NCBI GenBank assembly: GCA_016235555.1
Contig: JACRKC010000129.1
Location: 1 to 64,000, forward strand
Direction: 5' to 3'
DNA length: 64,000 nt
Source: Verrucomicrobiota bacterium
Lineage (GTDB): Bacteria; Verrucomicrobiota; Verrucomicrobiia; Opitutales; Opitutaceae
Part shown: positions 47,606 to 55,913 of the stretch, one piece after another
Position numbering within the stretch: position 1 is the stretch's first letter
Layout of the letters: the number at the start of each line of letters is the position of its first letter
The notes under the pieces: model-generated
Told to the model about the DNA's origin: nothing
The model's database searches: none
The model's input: the letters and a program-made list of their open reading frames with translations, nothing else
Made by a program: the position numbers and the translations under genes

Positions 47606-48892
47606 ATGCTCGCGCGCATGACACCCTTCGTTCGCCGGGTCTTCTGTGTCGTTCTCGGGATCATCGGCGCGGCCCGACTGCGCGCCGAACTCTCGCCCGA
47701 GGAAAAGAAACTCGCCGACTGGCTCGCCGGCCAGCAGGAGGAGATGATCGCGTTGCTGGAGAAATCCGTGAAGATCGACAGCCCGAGCGAGAACGTCGCC
47801 GGTGTGCGCGCGATGCACGATTTGTTCGCCGGCGAACTGCAGCCGCTCGGCTTCACGCCGCGCTGGGTCCCGCTCGCGCCCTCGTCCGGCCGGGCCGGGC
47901 ATCTTTTCGCCGACCACCAAGGCGCCCGCGGCCAACGCGTGCTCATGATCGGCCACCTCGACACCGTGCTGCCCGGCGGCCGCTTCGTGCGCGAGGGCGA
48001 CCGCGCCCGCGGCTCCGGCACCAGCGACATGAAGGGCGGCGACATCATTCTGATTTACGCGATCAAGGCGCTGCACGCCATCGGCGCTCTGGCAGGTTCC
48101 CAGATCACCGTGGCGATGACCGGCGACGAGGAGTCCATCGGCCGCCCCGTGGAGGATTCGCGCCGCCCGTTGATCGAGGCCGGCAAAGCCTGCGACGTGG
48201 CGCTCTGTTTCGAAGGCGGCAGCCGGAACGAGGCCACCACCGCGCGCCGTGGCGCCAGCAACTGGGAACTCGAGGTCACCGCGCCGACCGGCCACTCCTC
48301 CGGCATATTCTCCGCCGCGATGGGCAGCGGTGCCATTTACGAGGCGGCGCGCGTGCTCGATCGTTTCCAAACCGAGCTGCGCAAACTGCCCGGCCTCACC
48401 GCCAATGTCTCCCTGGTCTCCGGCGGCGCGGAAGTGACCGAACAGCCCTTCGGCGCCAGCGCCACCGGCAAGGCCAACATCATCCCCGCCCGCGCCATCG
48501 CCCGCGGCGACATCCGCGCCGTCACGCCCGAGCAACTCGATCAAGCCGAGCAACTGATGCGCGACATCGTCGCGCAGCACCTGCCGCGCACCGAAACGAA
48601 GTTCCGCCTCGAACGCCGCTACCCGCCCATGGCCAGCGGCCCGCGTCACCTCGAAGTGCTCGCGCTCTACGACCAGGCGAGCCGCGACCTCGGGCAGGGT
48701 CCCGTCGCCGGCAACGATCCCACCCGCCGTGGTGCGGGCGACGCCGCCTTCGTCGCACCGTATTGCGGAACGCTCGATGGGCTGGGCATCTTCGGCAGCG
48801 GCGCCCACGCCGACCGCGAAAGCGCCGATCTCAAATCCCTCGTATCGCAATCCACCCGCGCCGCCGTGCTGCTCTACCGGCTGACGCGGTGA
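47606..48892 (+). CDS. Secreted M20-family metallopeptidase (glutamate carboxypeptidase-like)
   Basis: A 428-residue zinc peptidase with a signal peptide (VFCVVLGIIGAARLRA). The M20 metal ligands and catalytic residues are visible: VLMIGHLDTVLPGG (His and Asp), GTSDMKGGDIILIYAI (bridging Asp), VAMTGDEESIG (catalytic Glu), a dimerisation domain (GASNWELEVTAPTGHSSGIF), and IFGSGAHADRESADLKSL at the end. The enzyme would release C-terminal residues, possibly glutamate, from peptides or conjugates outside the cytoplasm. The start is either ATG at 47606 or ATG at 47618; the second begins directly at the signal peptide. Confidence 0.92.
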   Translation: MLARMTPFVRRVFCVVLGIIGAARLRAELSPEEKKLADWLAGQQEEMIALLEKSVKIDSPSENVAGVRAMHDLFAGELQPLGFTPRWVPLAPSSGRAGHLFADHQGARGQRVLMIGHLDTVLPGGRFVREGDRARGSGTSDMKGGDIILIYAIKALHAIGALAGSQITVAMTGDEESIGRPVEDSRRPLIEAGKACDVALCFEGGSRNEATTARRGASNWELEVTAPTGHSSGIFSAAMGSGAIYEAARVLDRFQTELRKLPGLTANVSLVSGGAEVTEQPFGASATGKANIIPARAIARGDIRAVTPEQLDQAEQLMRDIVAQHLPRTETKFRLERRYPPMASGPRHLEVLALYDQASRDLGQGPVAGNDPTRRGAGDAAFVAPYCGTLDGLGIFGSGAHADRESADLKSLVSQSTRAAVLLYRLTR

Positions 48893-48977
48893 GCCAGGAA
48901 CTCCTCGCGAACACGACCAGCGGTCCCGAGCAGAACCGAAACTTGCTTCAGGGGCCCTTGTCGCTAACCTGACCCCG

Positions 48978-49196
48978 ATGAGCGTTCAGGAAATCAAGCA
49001 GCAGATCGCGACTCTCTCGCTGGATGACCAGGCCCAGTTGGAGTCGTATCTGAGAGTGACCCGGGCCGCGCGCGCGCCGGGTTTCCAAGAGCACATCGAG
49101 GCCGCCCATCGGCGGATGGATGCGGGCCAGGCCATTTCGTCGTCAGAACTACGGGCCATGCTGGCCACCGACCGGTCGGCCGATAGTTCCCGGTGA
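48978..49196 (+). CDS. Antitoxin of a RelE-type toxin-antitoxin pair
   Basis: A 72-residue small protein: MSVQEIKQQIATLSLDDQAQ, then YLRVTRAARAPGFQEHIEAA. It has the size and position of an antitoxin and its stop overlaps the GTG start of the next gene as GTGA. It lacks a clear DNA-binding motif. The pairing with the toxin downstream is the main argument. Confidence 0.72.
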   Translation: MSVQEIKQQIATLSLDDQAQLESYLRVTRAARAPGFQEHIEAAHRRMDAGQAISSSELRAMLATDRSADSSR

Positions 49197-49444
49197 GCTA
49201 CGATTTCTCGCTGGATCGCGAGGCTGTCGCCACCTTTCAGGCCGCCACCGTCCGCGAACGCCGGCTGTTGTTCGACGCTTGTGAAAACCTCGCCCGCCAT
49301 CCCTTCACGCGCGGCGACTACTCGTTCGTCGACGCCAATGGCCGCGAAAATCACGTCATCGATTTGGGAGACTTTGTGCTGACTTTCTGGACCGATCACG
49401 CGGCGCGGATGGTGCGGATTCTCAAGCTGGAAAGAGCGCAGTAG
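49193..49444 (+). CDS. RelE/ParE-type toxin
   Basis: An 83-residue protein with RelE-fold features: VATFQAATVRERRLLFDACE, then LARHPFTRGDYSFVDANG and the C-terminal LTFWTDHAARMVRILKLERA. RelE-type toxins cut mRNA at the ribosome or, as ParE, poison gyrase; which applies cannot be told. GTG start overlapping the antitoxin stop. Followed by about 290 bp without a clear gene (see the entry for 49445-49736). Confidence 0.75.
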   Translation: MSYDFSLDREAVATFQAATVRERRLLFDACENLARHPFTRGDYSFVDANGRENHVIDLGDFVLTFWTDHAARMVRILKLERAQ

Positions 49445-49736
49445 CCCGGCGGCCATCGCACCGTCGGTCGAATTTTCCCCTCCTGCGAAGCTGGCTACGC
49501 TTTGCCTGTATTCCCGGAGACTCCTCGGCTTGGTCTGTCTGTCACTGGTCAAGCCATGACTCTCTCTGGCTCCTACGATTAGGCGGCGCGCTGCTTTGAG
49601 CGAAGCAGCCGAAGGGGTCTGGTGGTATATCTTAACGTCCGCCGCACGCGTGGCAGGGCATGCGAAAGCAGGCGTGGCCGAAGCGGAAGCCGCCTTCATC
49701 CTTGCCCGGGATATTTGTGTCGATAGCGTGAGGTCC
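49445..49736. other. 292-bp gap between toxin-antitoxin pairs
   Basis: I see no gene or strong palindrome. An open plus-strand frame that extends upstream from the next antitoxin to 49596 lacks family resemblance in that part. The stretch CCTGCGAAGCTGGCTACGCT resembles common repeat-like sequence. A promoter for the following pair is expected here but not recognised. Confidence 0.4.
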
Positions 49737-49955
49737 ATGGATGCCGTCCTTCCGCTCGATCATATGACCACGGAGGAAAAGCTGCGCGCGATGGATGCGC
49801 TGTGGGCGGATCTCTCGCGCAACGCCGACACCTACGAGTCGCCCGCGTGGCATCGCGACGTGCTGCGCGAACGCGACCGTCGCATCACCGAGGGCAGGGA
49901 GCCGTCGGCCAATTGGGAAGAGGCCAAGCGCAGACTCCGCGAACGCCTCCTGTGA
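49737..49955 (+). CDS. Addiction-module antitoxin (PF09720-like)
   Basis: A 72-residue antitoxin with the hallmark MTTEEKLRAMDALWADLS, then YESPAWHRDVLRERDRRITE GREPSANWEEAKRRLRERL, closely following the 'addiction module component' family. The ATG at 49737 gives a typical length; an upstream in-frame start at 49596 and an internal ATG at 49764 are alternatives. Its stop overlaps the toxin start by GTGA. Confidence 0.87.
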   Translation: MDAVLPLDHMTTEEKLRAMDALWADLSRNADTYESPAWHRDVLRERDRRITEGREPSANWEEAKRRLRERLL

Positions 49956-50251
49956 AAGTTCGGATTCGGCCTTCGGCGGAGGACGATTTGGCTGACGGTT
50001 TTGCCTTCTACGAAAGCCAGCAGGCCGGATTGGGCCGCTACTTTCTTGATTCGCTGTCAACCGACATCGACTCGCTCGCACATTCCGGAGGAATACATCG
50101 CCAAGTGTTTGGTGCTCACCGGTTGCTTTCGCGCCTATTTCCGTTCGCCGTTTACTACGATGTCGTGGGCGACACGGCTCACGTGAAAGCCATCTTGGAC
50201 TGTCGTCGCGATCCGAAATGGATTCAGACGAAGGTGCGTGCAGCCCGTTGA
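49952..50251 (+). CDS. RelE/ParE-family toxin
   Basis: A 99-residue toxin starting at GTG 49952: VRIRPSAEDDLADGFAFYES, FLDSLSTDIDSLAHSGGIHR, then the C-terminal FPFAVYYDVVGDTAHVKAIL DCRRDPKWI. The pattern 'Y..VYY...D...V.AILDCRRDP' is typical of ParE toxins. It follows its antitoxin with a GTGA overlap and ends five bases before the end of the convergent nuoN gene. Confidence 0.87.
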   Translation: MKVRIRPSAEDDLADGFAFYESQQAGLGRYFLDSLSTDIDSLAHSGGIHRQVFGAHRLLSRLFPFAVYYDVVGDTAHVKAILDCRRDPKWIQTKVRAAR

Positions 50252-50256
50252 GCGCG

Positions 50257-51717
50257 TCACCGGGCCGAACCTACCGCCAAGGGAATATTCACGTTCGCCA
50301 CCGACTGCGTGAGCGCGTCGATCATCGTCGCGGGAGCGACGCCGAGGGCGACGATCAGGATGATCAGGGCGATGCAGAGAGCGCGCGTGCCGGCGTCGAG
50401 AGTGATGGGGGCGGCGTTTTCCTGCGGGTCGCCGAAGATCGCTTCCTTCACGACGCGGAGGTAATAGTAGACGGCAACGGCGGCGTTGAGCATCGTCACG
50501 ATGACGAGCGCGAGGTGTCCCTTGGCCAGCACGGCGGTGAGGAGCGAGAGTTTGCCGAAGAAGCCGACGAAGGGCGGAATGCCGGCGAGGCCGAACACGC
50601 CGACGATCAGCGTGAGGGCGAGCAGCGGCGAGCGGCGGTGCAGCCCCGCGAGTTCTTCGATGGCGACGTTGGTGCCGTCGCGCGACACGCGCGAAATCAC
50701 CACGAAGCAGGCGAGCACCATGAGCACGTAGCCGGTCACGTAGTAGAGTGCGGCGCCGAAGCCTTGGCTGCTCAACGCCACGAAGCCGACCACCGCGTAG
50801 CCCGCGTGCGCGATGCCGGAGAATCCGAGCAGGCGCTTGAAGTCGGTTTGCACGAGCGCGATCAAGTTGCCGAACAGCATAGAGGCGATCGCGAGGCCAG
50901 TGAGGAGCGTCGCGACCGAGGAGTTTTCGCCCGACGCGAGCGAGACCAACCGCGCGAGCACGGCGACGGCGGCGACCTTCGGGAGCGAGGCGATGAGGCT
51001 GGCGGTTTCGTTGGACGCGCCCTGGTAGACGTCAGGCGTCCAGAAGTGGAAGGGGAAGACCGCGAGTTTGTAGAAGAGCCCGGCGAAGGTGAACGCGAGA
51101 CCGGCGATCGCGAGCGGCGAGTGGAGGACCGGCGCGAGCTTGGCGGCCATCAGCGGCAACGAAGTCGTGCCAGTCAGGCCGAAGAGGTAGCTCAGACCGA
51201 AGAGCATCACGCCGTTGGCCGCGACGCCGAACATGATGTATTTGATCGCCGACTCCATCTGGCTGCGCTGGCCGTCGCGCTCGCGGCGCATCGGCACCAT
51301 CAGGTAGAGCGGGAACGACGACAGCTCGAGGGCGATGACAAGCGCGATCACGTCGACGCAGCTCACGAGCATCACAAGGCCGGTCACACTCAGCGTCAGG
51401 AAGAGGAAATATTCCGGCTGCGTGCGCTCGCGAATGTCGGGCAGGCGTCCGCTGACGAAGAGAATCGCGACGTAGCCGACGGCGATGACGAGTTTCAACA
51501 ACTGCGAGAACTGATCGACGCGGTAGGCGCCGCTGAAGAGCACGGCCTGCTGCTTGAGCGCCAACACGCACGCCACGACCGTCGCGATGGCCGTGGCTAT
51601 GGCGACGAGCCGGGCGCGTTGCGCGAGACCTTCACCGATGGAGACAAAGAACAGCGCCAACCCGCCGGCCAGCAGGACAAGTTCGGGGAGGAAGGCGGTG
51701 AGAAAGGCGGAGGTCAT
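50257..51717 (-). CDS. nuoN: NADH-quinone oxidoreductase subunit N
   Basis: A 486-residue membrane subunit of complex I with about 13-14 helices, one of the proton-pumping antiporter-like subunits. Conserved parts are ALVIALELSSFPLYLMVPMR, SAIKYIMFGVAANGVMLFGL, PFHFWTPDVYQGASNETASL and KRLLGFSGIAHAGYAVVGFV with pump-channel Lys, Glu and His residues. The start at 51717 opens the first membrane helix (FLPELVLLAGGLALFFVSIG); the longer frame upstream is translated repeat. It is the last gene of the operon and is separated from nuoM by a 330-bp repeat-filled gap. Confidence 0.95.
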   Translation of the reverse strand: MTSAFLTAFLPELVLLAGGLALFFVSIGEGLAQRARLVAIATAIATVVACVLALKQQAVLFSGAYRVDQFSQLLKLVIAVGYVAILFVSGRLPDIRERTQPEYFLFLTLSVTGLVMLVSCVDVIALVIALELSSFPLYLMVPMRRERDGQRSQMESAIKYIMFGVAANGVMLFGLSYLFGLTGTTSLPLMAAKLAPVLHSPLAIAGLAFTFAGLFYKLAVFPFHFWTPDVYQGASNETASLIASLPKVAAVAVLARLVSLASGENSSVATLLTGLAIASMLFGNLIALVQTDFKRLLGFSGIAHAGYAVVGFVALSSQGFGAALYYVTGYVLMVLACFVVISRVSRDGTNVAIEELAGLHRRSPLLALTLIVGVFGLAGIPPFVGFFGKLSLLTAVLAKGHLALVIVTMLNAAVAVYYYLRVVKEAIFGDPQENAAPITLDAGTRALCIALIILIVALGVAPATMIDALTQSVANVNIPLAVGSAR

Positions 51718-51744
51718 GATGCAATCGCAGTGTGCTGGCGCAGA

Positions 51745-51995
51745 GGGGTGGGCCAGGCGCTCCGCGCGCGGTCGGATTGCGCGCCCCAACCGGGCGCAAT
51801 TGGACAGCCCGGGGCATCGCCCCGGGAAACGAACGAACAAATTCCAAGCCCTGTGAGGGCGCAATCGTCGCCCGAAAATGTCGCCCCTTCAGGGCTCTGA
51901 CGTTTTTCCGGATTGATCACCCAAGGTTGCACCTTGGGCTGTCGAATGGCGCCCCGTTGGGGCACAAGGCCGCGCGCGGAGCGCACGGCCCACCC
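51745..51995. repeat. Repeat family H copy 1, enclosed by family P arms, in the nuoM-nuoN gap
   Basis: Outer arms GGGTGGGCCAGGCGCTCCGC and the mirrored GCGGAGCGCACGGCCCACCC enclose a unit of about 190 bp (51779-51966). The unit opens GCGCCCCAACCGGGCGCAAT, has hairpins CAGCCCGGGGCATCGCCCCG and CCCAAGGTTGCACCTTGGG, and central mirrored phrases 'CAAGCCCTG…CAGGGCT'. A second copy of the unit lies between nuoD and nuoH. This type of sequence is a known abundant repeat in Verrucomicrobiota and Planctomycetota. It fills the gap 51718-52047; no gene is seen. Confidence 0.85.
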
Positions 51996-52047
51996 ACGAG
52001 CCGACGCGCCGGATGTTGCTGAAGGTTTCGCGGGCATGGTTTCGTTT

Positions 52048-53550
52048 TTATGGCAGCGCACTCGCCACCTGCGTGACGGCCGGGCCGGCTTGCTTCAGGA
52101 GGTTGAGCACCGTGGCGTGCATCGCGTGCACGAACGGCTGCGGGTGCAGGCCGATGATCAAAACAAACGCGAGCAGCGGCGTGAGCGTTATGATTTCGCG
52201 CGCGTCGAGGTCCTTCAGGCCGGTGTGGTCGGGGTTGGCCGTGCCGCCCCAAGCGACGCGTTGGAGCATCCGCAGCATGTAGGCGGCGGCGAGGACGACG
52301 CCGGGGACGAGGATGATCGTGATGGTCTTCGAGGCGGCGAAGCTGCCGGCCAGCACGAGGAATTCACCGATGAAACTGTTGGTGCCCGGGAAGCCGAGCG
52401 AGGAGAGGCAGAACACGCCGAGGAAGCCCGCGAACACCGGCATGAACTTGCCGATGCCGGCCGCTTCACTGAGGTCGCGCGTGTGCAGGCGCTCGTAGAT
52501 GATGCCGACGCAGATGAACAACGCGCCGGTGGTCACGCCGTGGTTGATCATCACGAGCGTGGCGCCTTCGAGGCCGTTCACGTTGAGGGCGAAGATGCCG
52601 AGCGTCGCGAAGCCCATGTGGCCCACGCTGGAGTAGGCGACGAGTTTCTTGAGGTCGGCTTGCGCAAGGGCGGTGAAACCGCCGTAGAGAATCGCCACGG
52701 CCGAGAGCGCGAGGATGTAGGGAGCGAAGACGTGCGTCGCGTGCGGCGTGATCGGCAGGCAGAAGCGGAGGAAACCGTAGGTGCCCATCTTCAGCAGCAC
52801 GCTGGCGAGGATCACGGAGCCGGCGGTCGGCGCCTCGACGTGCGCGGCTGGGAGCCACGTGTGAAACGGGAACATCGGAACCTTGATCGCGAAGGAGAGG
52901 AAGAACGCGCCGAAGACCCACAGCTGGAACGTCGGCGAGTAGTTCTGCCCCATCATTCCCGGGATGCTGAAGCTGCCGGTCTGCAGCCGCAGCGCGATGA
53001 GCGCGACAAGCAGCAGCACCGAGCCGGCCATGGTGTAGATGAAGAACTTGATCGAGGCGTAGATTTTGCGCGGGCCGCCCCAGACGCCGATGAGCAGCGC
53101 CATCGGGATGAGCATCGCCTCCCAGAACACGAAGAACAGGATCGCATCGAGCGCGCTGAACACGCCGACCATCGCCGCCTCCATGATGAGAAGGCAGATC
53201 ATGAATTCCTTCACGCGTTTCGTGATGTAGCGCCAGGAGGCCAGCACGCAGAGCGGCGTGATGAGCGTCGTCAGCAGCACGAGCAGCACGCTGATGCCGT
53301 CGAGGCCGAGCGCGTAGTCGATCTTGAGGAAGGGAATCCACGCGACCTGCTCCTTGAACTGGAAGGCGGCGGTCTCGGGGTTGAAGCGCCACCAGAGCGG
53401 GAGCGAGATCACCGCGATGACCGTCGTGCTGATGAGCGCCCACCAGCGCTGGGCCTGTTCGCCGCGGAGGACGGCCGCGATCGCCGCGGCGACCAGCGGG
53501 CTGAAGATCAGCACGCTGAGGAAAGGAAAGTCGCTGGTGGCGGGGTTCAT
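52048..53550 (-). CDS. nuoM: NADH-quinone oxidoreductase subunit M
   Basis: A 500-residue membrane subunit with about 14 helices. Family marks include VAWIPFLKIDYALGLDGISV, ILFFVFWEAMLIPMALLIGV WGG, PMFPFHTWLPAAHVEAPTAG SVILASVLLKMGTYGFLRF, and DLKKLVAYSSVGHMGFATLG, which carry the conserved Lys and Glu residues of the proton channel. The length is normal for the NuoM family. It lies downstream of a family B repeat and the second NuoL/MrpD-like gene. Confidence 0.96.
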   Translation of the reverse strand: MNPATSDFPFLSVLIFSPLVAAAIAAVLRGEQAQRWWALISTTVIAVISLPLWWRFNPETAAFQFKEQVAWIPFLKIDYALGLDGISVLLVLLTTLITPLCVLASWRYITKRVKEFMICLLIMEAAMVGVFSALDAILFFVFWEAMLIPMALLIGVWGGPRKIYASIKFFIYTMAGSVLLLVALIALRLQTGSFSIPGMMGQNYSPTFQLWVFGAFFLSFAIKVPMFPFHTWLPAAHVEAPTAGSVILASVLLKMGTYGFLRFCLPITPHATHVFAPYILALSAVAILYGGFTALAQADLKKLVAYSSVGHMGFATLGIFALNVNGLEGATLVMINHGVTTGALFICVGIIYERLHTRDLSEAAGIGKFMPVFAGFLGVFCLSSLGFPGTNSFIGEFLVLAGSFAASKTITIILVPGVVLAAAYMLRMLQRVAWGGTANPDHTGLKDLDAREIITLTPLLAFVLIIGLHPQPFVHAMHATVLNLLKQAGPAVTQVASALP

Positions 53551-53582
53551 GGGAGCGGAATCGACGGGACGCGCCGCGGAAC

Positions 53583-53653
53583 GTAGCGGCCGAGGTCACG
53601 AGGCCGGAAATCGCGGATGGCGGGCACGCCGGCCTCCTCACGTCGGCCGCTAC
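53583..53653. repeat. Palindromic repeat, family B, copy 2, in the nuo operon
   Basis: A 71-bp inverted repeat with arms GTAGCGGCCGAGGTCACGAG and the mirrored CTCACGTCGGCCGCTAC. It lies in the 159-bp gap between the second antiporter-like gene and nuoM, and is almost the same as the copy at 17782-17848. Confidence 0.87.
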
Positions 53654-53709
53654 CAGAGGCGAACCACCACCTGCCTTGTGTATCTGTGCCTTTGTGGTTC
53701 ATCGATCGT

Positions 53710-55560
53710 TCAGAGCATCACGACGAGGATGACGACGAGCACCGCAGCCACGCCGAAGGCCACGGTGAGATTTTCCTGGAGCGCGCCGCGTTGCGCGGTG
53801 CGCAGGCGGCCGCCGAGATCGCGGATGGAGGAGGCGAGTCCGTCGACCACGCCGTCGATCACGCGGCCGTCGAAGACGGCCGAGGCCCGCGCGGCCGACA
53901 TGAGCGAGGAGATGCCGCCGTAGCGGTAGATTTCGCCAACCAGGTTGTCGACGGCTTGGATCGGTTTGCGCGAGAGCCAGAGGACGGCTTGGCCGGCTTT
54001 CCGGTAGGGCCAGTCGAGGTCGAGGCTGATCTTGGCCTCGGGCTCGAGTTTCTTGATGAGCAGGAAGAACCCGAGCGCGGTGAAGAGGAGGATCTGGAGC
54101 GTCTCCGAGACGTGGTAGGAGCCGTAGACGACCTTGGCGTATTCATGCGCCGGCTCCTGGTAGGGCAGCATGTCGTAGAGATACGGCGTGTAGCTGCCGA
54201 TGAAGATGCAGAGCCCCGCGGTGATCGCCATGGCGGCGTTCATGTTCCACGGCGGTTCGGCGGCGCGTTGCCACGTCTCCTTCGAGCAGTGGTTTTTGCC
54301 GAACCAGATGAAATACGGAACCTTCAAGCCCGTGTGCAGGAATGTGCCGGCCGACGCGAGCATGAGCAGGAAGCCGACCCACAGCTTGTGATCCTCAAAG
54401 CCGGCGGCGACGATCATGGACTTGCTGACAAAGCCGCTGAAGAGCGGGAACGCCGAGATGGAGAGACCGCCGATGAGCGTGAAGAGGAACGTCCACGGCA
54501 TCTTCTCCCAGAGACCGCCGAGTTCCGTGAACTTGCTCTTGCCGGTCATGAACAACACGGAGCCGCAGCCCATGAAGAGCAGGCCCTTGTAGAGGATGTG
54601 GGCGAACGCGTGGGCACAGGCGCCGTTGATCGCGAGTTCGGTGCCGAGGCCGACGCCGGCGACCATGTAGCCGACCTGGCTGACGATGTGGTAGGCGAGC
54701 AGGCGGCGGCAGTCGTTTTCGAGCACCGCGTAGACGACGCCGTAGAGCGCCATGGCCACGCCGAGGGCGATGAGAATTTCCATGCCCGCGAAGCCGCGGA
54801 TGAGCGCGTAGACGGCGGTCTTCGTCGTAAATGCGCACATGAACACCGAGCCGTTGAAGGTGGCCTCGCCGTAGGCGTCGGGCAGCCACGCATGGAACGG
54901 CGGCACCGCGGCATTGAGGATGAAGCCGATCATCACCAGCCACGCGCCGATGGATGGGTGCTTCACGTCGAAGAGCGCGAACTCCATGCTGCCGGTCGCC
55001 TTGTAGTGGAGCATGATGCCGGCGAGGAGCGCGACGCCGCCGGCCATGTGCACGAGCAGGTAGCGGTAGCCGGCGCCGAGCGACTCCTCGCGACCGCGGA
55101 ACCAGATGAGGAACACCGACGACAGCGCCATCAGTTCCCAGAAGAGGAAGAGCGTAATGAGATCGCCGGCGAGGATGGCGCCGAGCGAACCGGCCACGTA
55201 GATCCATGCCACCGAGTGCTCGACCGCACGCTTCACGTGCATGCCGTAGAGCGAGCCGATGATGCACATCAGCCCCATGATGTAGAGGAACACGTTGCTC
55301 AGCGCGTCGACGCGGCCGAACGTGAGCGTGAACTTCAGGAACGGAACGACACCGAACGTGCCCTTCGCCAGCGCAACGATGCGCCAGAAAGTGAGCGCCG
55401 GGATGAGCAGCAACCAGCCCTTGCGGAGCTTCTCGGGCACGAGCGGCAGCAGGAGCGCGCCCGCGATCAGGATGAGCGCTGGATGCAGCCAGAACCCGGA
55501 GGACGGAAGACTGAGGTCGGAGGACAGGGCCGCCATGAACGGAGCCAGAAGATCACTCAT
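53710..55560 (-). CDS. NuoL/MrpD-like proton or cation transporter subunit (second copy)
   Basis: A 616-residue membrane protein of the NuoL/M/N-MrpD superfamily with about 15-16 helices. It shows LAGDLITLFLFWELMALSSV, AAVPPFHAWLPDAYGEATFN GSVFMCAFTTKTAVYALIRG and CRRLLAYHIVSQVGYMVAGV, with the channel Lys, Glu and His residues. It resembles the 'Na+/H+ antiporter subunit D' type with a long C-terminal extension; a hydrophilic stretch (EPEAKISLDLDWPYRKAGQA) is followed by a last helix (TVAFGVAAVLVVILVVML), which could play the role of the NuoL lateral arm. No other NuoL is present. It overlaps the preceding small gene by eight bases. Confidence 0.86.
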   Translation of the reverse strand: MSDLLAPFMAALSSDLSLPSSGFWLHPALILIAGALLLPLVPEKLRKGWLLLIPALTFWRIVALAKGTFGVVPFLKFTLTFGRVDALSNVFLYIMGLMCIIGSLYGMHVKRAVEHSVAWIYVAGSLGAILAGDLITLFLFWELMALSSVFLIWFRGREESLGAGYRYLLVHMAGGVALLAGIMLHYKATGSMEFALFDVKHPSIGAWLVMIGFILNAAVPPFHAWLPDAYGEATFNGSVFMCAFTTKTAVYALIRGFAGMEILIALGVAMALYGVVYAVLENDCRRLLAYHIVSQVGYMVAGVGLGTELAINGACAHAFAHILYKGLLFMGCGSVLFMTGKSKFTELGGLWEKMPWTFLFTLIGGLSISAFPLFSGFVSKSMIVAAGFEDHKLWVGFLLMLASAGTFLHTGLKVPYFIWFGKNHCSKETWQRAAEPPWNMNAAMAITAGLCIFIGSYTPYLYDMLPYQEPAHEYAKVVYGSYHVSETLQILLFTALGFFLLIKKLEPEAKISLDLDWPYRKAGQAVLWLSRKPIQAVDNLVGEIYRYGGISSLMSAARASAVFDGRVIDGVVDGLASSIRDLGGRLRTAQRGALQENLTVAFGVAAVLVVILVVML

Positions 55561-55813
55561 CGTAGTAATCCTCCCGGGTCATGATGCCCGAATGGCCGAA
55601 CCATTTTGAAACGTAGACGATCACCACGCAGGCCACGAAACCGAAGGCGGCCCAGAAGCCGGGGATGTGCTCGGGCTTCGTGTGCGCGTGATGCTTGTCG
55701 ACGATCGCCGGGATCGCGTCGGCCGCGATGAGCAGCACCAGCACGACGAGGCACACCCAAATGACGGTCTTCAGGTGGGCGCGGAGAAATTGGATGAGGC
55801 GGAGGAGGTTCAT
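55553..55813 (-). CDS. Small membrane protein of the complex I-type operon
   Basis: An 86-residue protein with two membrane helices (VIWVCLVVLVLLIAADAIPA and PGFWAAFGFVACVVIVYVSK WFG), a His-rich loop between them (DKHHAHTKPEH) and a charged end (IMTREDYYDE). It lies between two NuoL/MrpD-like genes, with its stop overlapping the next start by eight bases. I do not know it as a standard Nuo or Mrp subunit; the genetic context suggests an accessory membrane subunit of this complex. The start at 55813 opens the basic N-terminus and has GGAGG just upstream on its strand. Confidence 0.75.
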   Translation of the reverse strand: MNLLRLIQFLRAHLKTVIWVCLVVLVLLIAADAIPAIVDKHHAHTKPEHIPGFWAAFGFVACVVIVYVSKWFGHSGIMTREDYYDE

Positions 55814-55823
55814 GGGGACCGGA

Positions 55824-55908
55824 AGTAGCGAGTAGCGAGTAGCGGGTAGTGAGCAGGCCAAGCCCCCGAAGCATGATGCTCGCTACTCGCTACTCGATGC
55901 TCACTACT
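55824..55908. repeat. Palindromic repeat in the nuo operon gap
   Basis: Left part AGTAGCGAGTAGCGAGTAGC and mirrored right part GCTCGCTACTCGCTACTCG, in the 100-bp gap between the first antiporter-like gene and the small membrane protein gene. Each arm itself contains a short tandem repeat GAGTAGC. Confidence 0.82.
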
Positions 55909-55913
55909 TGGTT

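Noticed and set aside
50218-55584. Long plus-strand open frames across nuoN, nuoM and the antiporter-like gene
   Set aside because: They consist of charged low-complexity sequence (runs of Glu, Arg, His, Asp), the mirror of hydrophobic membrane-protein codons on the minus strand.
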